From assembly GCF_025353065.1 (NCBI RefSeq), contig NZ_JANXRJ010000052.1, positions 1-64,000 of the forward strand: a stretch of 64,000 nucleotides of DNA, in the 5' to 3' direction. The DNA is from Lapillicoccus sp. (GTDB lineage Bacteria; Actinomycetota; Actinomycetes; Actinomycetales; Dermatophilaceae). The position numbers and the translations under genes are program-made. This document shows, in pieces, positions 60,849-64,000 of the stretch. How positions within the stretch are numbered: position 1 is the stretch's first letter; each line of letters opens with the position of its first letter. The notes beneath the pieces were generated by a model, which saw only the letters and a program-made list of their open reading frames with translations, was not told where the DNA came from and made no database searches.

Positions 60849-62153
60849 GTGGCCGCACCCCGCAAGTCCACCCCGACCGTCCGGCGGGCCGCCGTCCTCG
60901 GCGGCAACCGCATCCCCTTCGCCCGCTCCAACGGCGCCTATGCGAAGGCCTCCAACCAGGACATGCTCACCGCGACGATCGACGGCCTGGTCGCCCGGCA
61001 CGGCATCGCGGGGGAGCGGCTCGGCGAGGTCGCCGGGGGAGCCGTCCTCAAGCACAGCCGCGACTTCAACCTCACCCGTGAGGCCGTCCTGGGCTCGGCG
61101 CTCGACCCGACCACGCCGGCCTACGACGTCCAGCAGGCCTGCGGCACAGGGCTGGAGACGGCCATCCTCGTCGCCAACAAGATCACCCTCGGCCAGATCG
61201 AGTCCGGCGCGGCCGGCGGCACCGACACCGCGAGCGACGCGCCGATCGCCGTCAACGAGGGGCTGCGCGAGACGCTGCTCGCGGCGAACCGCGCCCGGAC
61301 GACGGGGCAGCGACTGAAGGCGCTGACCGGGTTGCGGCCCGGCCACCTCGTCCCCGAGATCCCCAAGAACCTCGAGCCCCGCACCGGTCTGTCGATGGGC
61401 GAGCACATGGCGCTCACGACGAAGGAGTGGGGCATCACCCGCGAGGACCAGGACGAGCTCGCGGCCCTCAGCCACCGCCACCTCGCGGCGGCCTACGAGC
61501 GAGGGTTCTTCGACGACCTCGTCACCAGCTACCTCGGCCTGTCCCGGGACAACAACCTGCGCGCCGACTCCACCACGGAGAAGCTCGCGAAGCTCAGCCC
61601 GGCCTTCGGCAAGGGCGACGGCGCGACGATGACGGCCGGCAACTCGACGCCGCTGACCGACGGCGCCTCGATGGTGCTGCTGGGCAGCGACGACTGGGCC
61701 GCCGAGCACCGGCTCACCCCGCTGGCCTACTTCGTCGACTCCGAGACCGCGGCGGTCGACTACGTCCACGGCGCCGAGGGCCTGCTGATGGCCCCGGCGT
61801 ATGCCCTGCCTCGCCTCCTCGCCCGGGCGGGGATGACGCTGCAGGACTTCGACTACTACGAGATCCACGAGGCGTTCGCCGCGACGGTCCTCTGCACCCT
61901 CAAGGCCTGGGAGGACCCCGACTTCTGCAAGGGCCGGCTGGGTCTCGACGCGCCGATCGGGGCGATCGACCGCAGCAAGCTCAACGTCAACGGCTCCTCG
62001 CTGGCGGCGGGTCACCCGTTCGCCGCGACAGGTGGGCGGATCGTCGCCTCCCTCGCCAAGCAGCTGCACGAGAAGGGGGCCGGGTCACGCGGGCTGATCT
62101 CGATCTGCGCCGCCGGCGGCCAGGGCGTGATGGCGATCCTCGAAGGCGCCTGA
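60849..62153 (+). CDS. Acetyl-CoA acyltransferase (thiolase, FadA/FadI type)
   Basis: This encodes 434 residues. The acyl-accepting Cys98 is in 'YDVQQACGTGLET'. The C-terminal His motif is 'NVNGSSLAAGHPFAATGGRI' and the second catalytic Cys is in 'ISICAAGGQG'. It cleaves 3-ketoacyl-CoA with CoA in beta-oxidation or condenses acetyl units. The start is GTG at 60849 with AGGAGAG upstream. The thiolase / HMw-FabG / MaoC order resembles the fadA2-fabG4-htdX region of Mycobacterium tuberculosis. Confidence 0.92.
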   Translation: MAAPRKSTPTVRRAAVLGGNRIPFARSNGAYAKASNQDMLTATIDGLVARHGIAGERLGEVAGGAVLKHSRDFNLTREAVLGSALDPTTPAYDVQQACGTGLETAILVANKITLGQIESGAAGGTDTASDAPIAVNEGLRETLLAANRARTTGQRLKALTGLRPGHLVPEIPKNLEPRTGLSMGEHMALTTKEWGITREDQDELAALSHRHLAAAYERGFFDDLVTSYLGLSRDNNLRADSTTEKLAKLSPAFGKGDGATMTAGNSTPLTDGASMVLLGSDDWAAEHRLTPLAYFVDSETAAVDYVHGAEGLLMAPAYALPRLLARAGMTLQDFDYYEIHEAFAATVLCTLKAWEDPDFCKGRLGLDAPIGAIDRSKLNVNGSSLAAGHPFAATGGRIVASLAKQLHEKGAGSRGLISICAAGGQGVMAILEGA

Positions 62154-62238
62154 GCGCCGACCTGCCTGTGCTGCACCATGGTTCACCCGATACTGCTCAT
62201 CTGCCCCTGTCTCTGCTCGTGATCCCGAGGACCTTCCC

Positions 62239-63594
62239 ATGACCGACACCTACACGCAGTTCGTCAACAGCGCCTTCGGCAAGCAGGTCGCCGGCCGACT
62301 CGGTATGCCGCGTCCCGCCGCCCTGCGCCGCTACGTCCCCGGCGCCGCTCTCATCGACGGGCCGGTGCTCGTCGGCGGTCACGGCGGCGGCCCGCTCGCC
62401 AAGCGGATCACGGCCCTGCTCGGTCACGCGGGCGTCACCGTGGTGGACGAGCTGCCCGCGGGCGGAACGGTGTCCGGCGTCGTCGTCGACCTCTCTGCCG
62501 CCCGGACCCCCGCGGACCTCGAGACGCTGCGCGCCCTCGTCGGCCCGGCCCTCAAGGTGCTCGCCCCCAGCGGGCGGGTGATCGTCGTGGGCGCCTCCCC
62601 GGACGAGGCCGCCGACGATGTCCCGCTCGCGGCCGTCCGCCGGTCGCTCGAGGGCATCGTCCGCTCCGTCGCGAAGGAGCTGCGCAAGGGCGCCACGGCG
62701 AACCTCGTCCTCGTGCGCCGCGGAGGCGAGGACAACATCGACGCGACGATCCGCTTCTTCCTCTCCGGCCGTTCCGCCTACGTCGACGGCCAGGGCGTCG
62801 AGGTCGGCCCTATCGAGGCCGGCGCAGCGGTCGACGCCGCCGACTGGGACAGGCCGCTGGCCGGCAAGGTCGCCGTCGTCACCGGCGCCGCCCGGGGCAT
62901 CGGCGCCTCGATCGCGGACGTCCTCGCCCGCGACGGCGCGACCATCGTCTGCGTCGACATCCCTGCTGCCGGCGAGGCGCTCGCCAAGGTCGCCAACCGC
63001 AACGGTGGCTCCACCCTGCAGCTCGACGTCACCGCCCCCGACGCCGGCGCCCGGATCGTCGAGCACGCACGCACCCGGCACGGCCAGCTCGACATCGTCG
63101 TCCACAACGCCGGCATCACCCGCGACAAGCTGCTCGCCAACACCGACGCCGACCGGTGGAAGTCCGTCGTCGACGTCAACCTCATGTCGGTGCTGCGGAT
63201 GAACGAGACGATCCTCGCGCCCGGCGCCCTCGCCGACGGTGGGCACGTCGTCTGCGTGTCCTCGATGTCGGGCATCGCCGGCAACCGTGGCCAGAGCAAC
63301 TATGCCGCCTCCAAGGCCGGCCTCATCGGCCTCGTCCACGCGCTCGGGGCGAGCGCCGACCTGCACCACCGCGGCATCACGGTCAACGCGGTCGCGCCCG
63401 GCTTCATCGAGACCGAGATGACGGGCAAGATCCCCCTCGCCACGCGCGAGATGGGCCGCCGCGTCAACTCGCTCGCCCAGGGTGGGCTGCCCGTCGACGT
63501 CGCCGAGACGATCGCGTGGTTCGCCCAGGACGCCAACGCCGGCGTCACCGGACAGGTCGTCCGGGTCTGCGGCCAGAGCATCCTGGGCGCCTGA
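62239..63594 (+). CDS. High-molecular-weight 3-oxoacyl-thioester reductase (FabG4-like)
   Basis: This encodes 451 residues, the length of HMw-FabG. A degenerate N-terminal flavodoxin-like domain (about 1-200) precedes a classical short-chain dehydrogenase domain with 'VVTGAARGIGASIA', 'HNAGITRD', the catalytic Ser in 'VSSMSGIAG' and 'SNYAASKAG' (Tyr-x-x-x-Lys). FabG4 of mycobacteria is NADH-dependent and acts on CoA-linked substrates. Here it would interconvert 3-oxoacyl- and 3-hydroxyacyl-CoA between the thiolase and the dehydratase. The MaoC gene starts one base after its stop. Confidence 0.92.
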   Translation: MTDTYTQFVNSAFGKQVAGRLGMPRPAALRRYVPGAALIDGPVLVGGHGGGPLAKRITALLGHAGVTVVDELPAGGTVSGVVVDLSAARTPADLETLRALVGPALKVLAPSGRVIVVGASPDEAADDVPLAAVRRSLEGIVRSVAKELRKGATANLVLVRRGGEDNIDATIRFFLSGRSAYVDGQGVEVGPIEAGAAVDAADWDRPLAGKVAVVTGAARGIGASIADVLARDGATIVCVDIPAAGEALAKVANRNGGSTLQLDVTAPDAGARIVEHARTRHGQLDIVVHNAGITRDKLLANTDADRWKSVVDVNLMSVLRMNETILAPGALADGGHVVCVSSMSGIAGNRGQSNYAASKAGLIGLVHALGASADLHHRGITVNAVAPGFIETEMTGKIPLATREMGRRVNSLAQGGLPVDVAETIAWFAQDANAGVTGQVVRVCGQSILGA

Positions 63595-63595
63595 G

Positions 63596-64000
63596 ATGCC
63601 CGGGGTCGCGGGCACAACCGCGGGCACGACGCTGACCTTCGCGACGTCGCCCGACCTCAAGCCGATGTTCGCCAGGGCCGTTCTCAACGGCCGGTTCTCG
63701 GCGGACGGCCTGCCGCAGACGGTGGCGGAGCGACGCGGCATACGGGTCGATGTCGGGCACGTCGTCGACTACGCGCACGTCTGCGGGTTCAGCGTCGGCA
63801 CGAGCCTGCCGATGACCTATCCGCACGTGCTCGCCTTCCCCCTGCAGGTGGCCCTGATGTCCCGGCGCGAGTTCCCCCTCTCGCTCGTCGGGCTCGTGCA
63901 CGTCGAGAACGCCATCACCTGGCGTCGCCCGCTCGTCCCCGAGGACGTCCTCGACCTGCGCGTGTCGGCGAGCGGCCTGCGACCCCATCGCCGCGGTCGG
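63596..64000 (+). CDS. MaoC-type (R)-hydratase/dehydratase, truncated by window end
   Basis: The first 135 residues are present: 'TLTFATSPDLKPMFARAVLNGRF', then 'VDVGHVVDYAHVCGFSVGTSLPMTYPHVLAFPLQVALM', 'LVGLVHVENAITWRRPLVPEDVLDLRV'. This matches the N-terminal part of HtdX-like MaoC dehydratases, which dehydrate (R)-3-hydroxyacyl-thioesters. The catalytic Asp/His motif would lie beyond the window. ATG at 63596 follows the FabG4-like stop by one base. Confidence 0.83.
   Translation, partial: MPGVAGTTAGTTLTFATSPDLKPMFARAVLNGRFSADGLPQTVAERRGIRVDVGHVVDYAHVCGFSVGTSLPMTYPHVLAFPLQVALMSRREFPLSLVGLVHVENAITWRRPLVPEDVLDLRVSASGLRPHRRGR

Overview
The window comes from a very GC-rich actinobacterium. Third-position G/C dominates every gene, many starts are GTG, and tightly overlapping ATGA/GTGA gene junctions are the rule. 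The gene content (SARP regulator, HMw-FabG/thiolase/MaoC cluster, DUF3516 helicase, PGPGW protein) and the abundant word GTATGCC/GGCATAC suggest the order Micrococcales, possibly the Intrasporangiaceae. The family assignment is inference from gene content, not a phylogeny.

Layout. 1-8.5 kb: stand-alone genes (SnoaL-like, DUF427), an MFS exporter coupled to a MarR regulator, a DUF1772 protein divergent from a frameshifted AraC regulator, a Ski2-like DUF3516 helicase, and a membrane glycosyltransferase coupled to a 51-residue membrane protein. 9.0-10.2 kb: a secreted sedolisin-type peptidase. 10.4-18.9 kb: one long operon for a molybdenum hydroxylase of the CO-dehydrogenase family (MobA-like transferase, MoxR ATPase, CoxE, XdhC/CoxI, CoxS, CoxL, CoxM, CoxG). 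CoxL carries the form II motif AYRGAGR, and the order is S-L-M. 18.9-22.2 kb: a CapA-like lipoprotein, a class IV aminotransferase, a PGPGW membrane protein, tRNA-Val(CAC), and a decayed beta-lactamase-like gene against the tRNA 3' end.

22.2-30.1 kb: a minus-strand operon with an NCS1 permease, a hydantoinase/oxoprolinase, three DUF917 paralogs and a PucR-type regulator, probably for uptake and breakdown of a purine, hydantoin or related cyclic amide. The last two members look damaged: the third DUF917 copy has no usable start, and the regulator is split by an in-frame TAG.

31.0-52.2 kb is the most unusual part. It is a minus-strand locus for secreted oxidative enzymes. It holds two giant paralogs (about 1,740 residues) that join an animal-type haem peroxidase domain to RTX calcium-binding repeats and fibronectin-III domains, a Tat-exported multicopper oxidase, an eight-helix membrane protein and a large unknown secreted protein. 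Its control genes are a NarL-type response regulator, a histidine kinase, a receiver-only protein and a SARP activator. Three promoters in the locus carry 7-bp direct repeats at exact 11-bp spacing, the known geometry of SARP operators, so the locus is probably a SARP regulon. The second peroxidase gene carries a one-base frameshift just after the proximal haem histidine.

52.4-64 kb: glyceraldehyde-3-phosphate dehydrogenase with an upstream 18-bp palindrome, a GH3 beta-glucosidase, an SRPBCC protein, an acyl-CoA dehydrogenase-like protein, a MOSC protein, and a fatty-acid cluster. In that cluster an acyl-CoA oxidase and its TetR regulator diverge from a thiolase, an HMw-FabG reductase and a MaoC-type dehydratase that runs off the window. 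A near-perfect 33-bp inverted repeat sits between the two divergent units.
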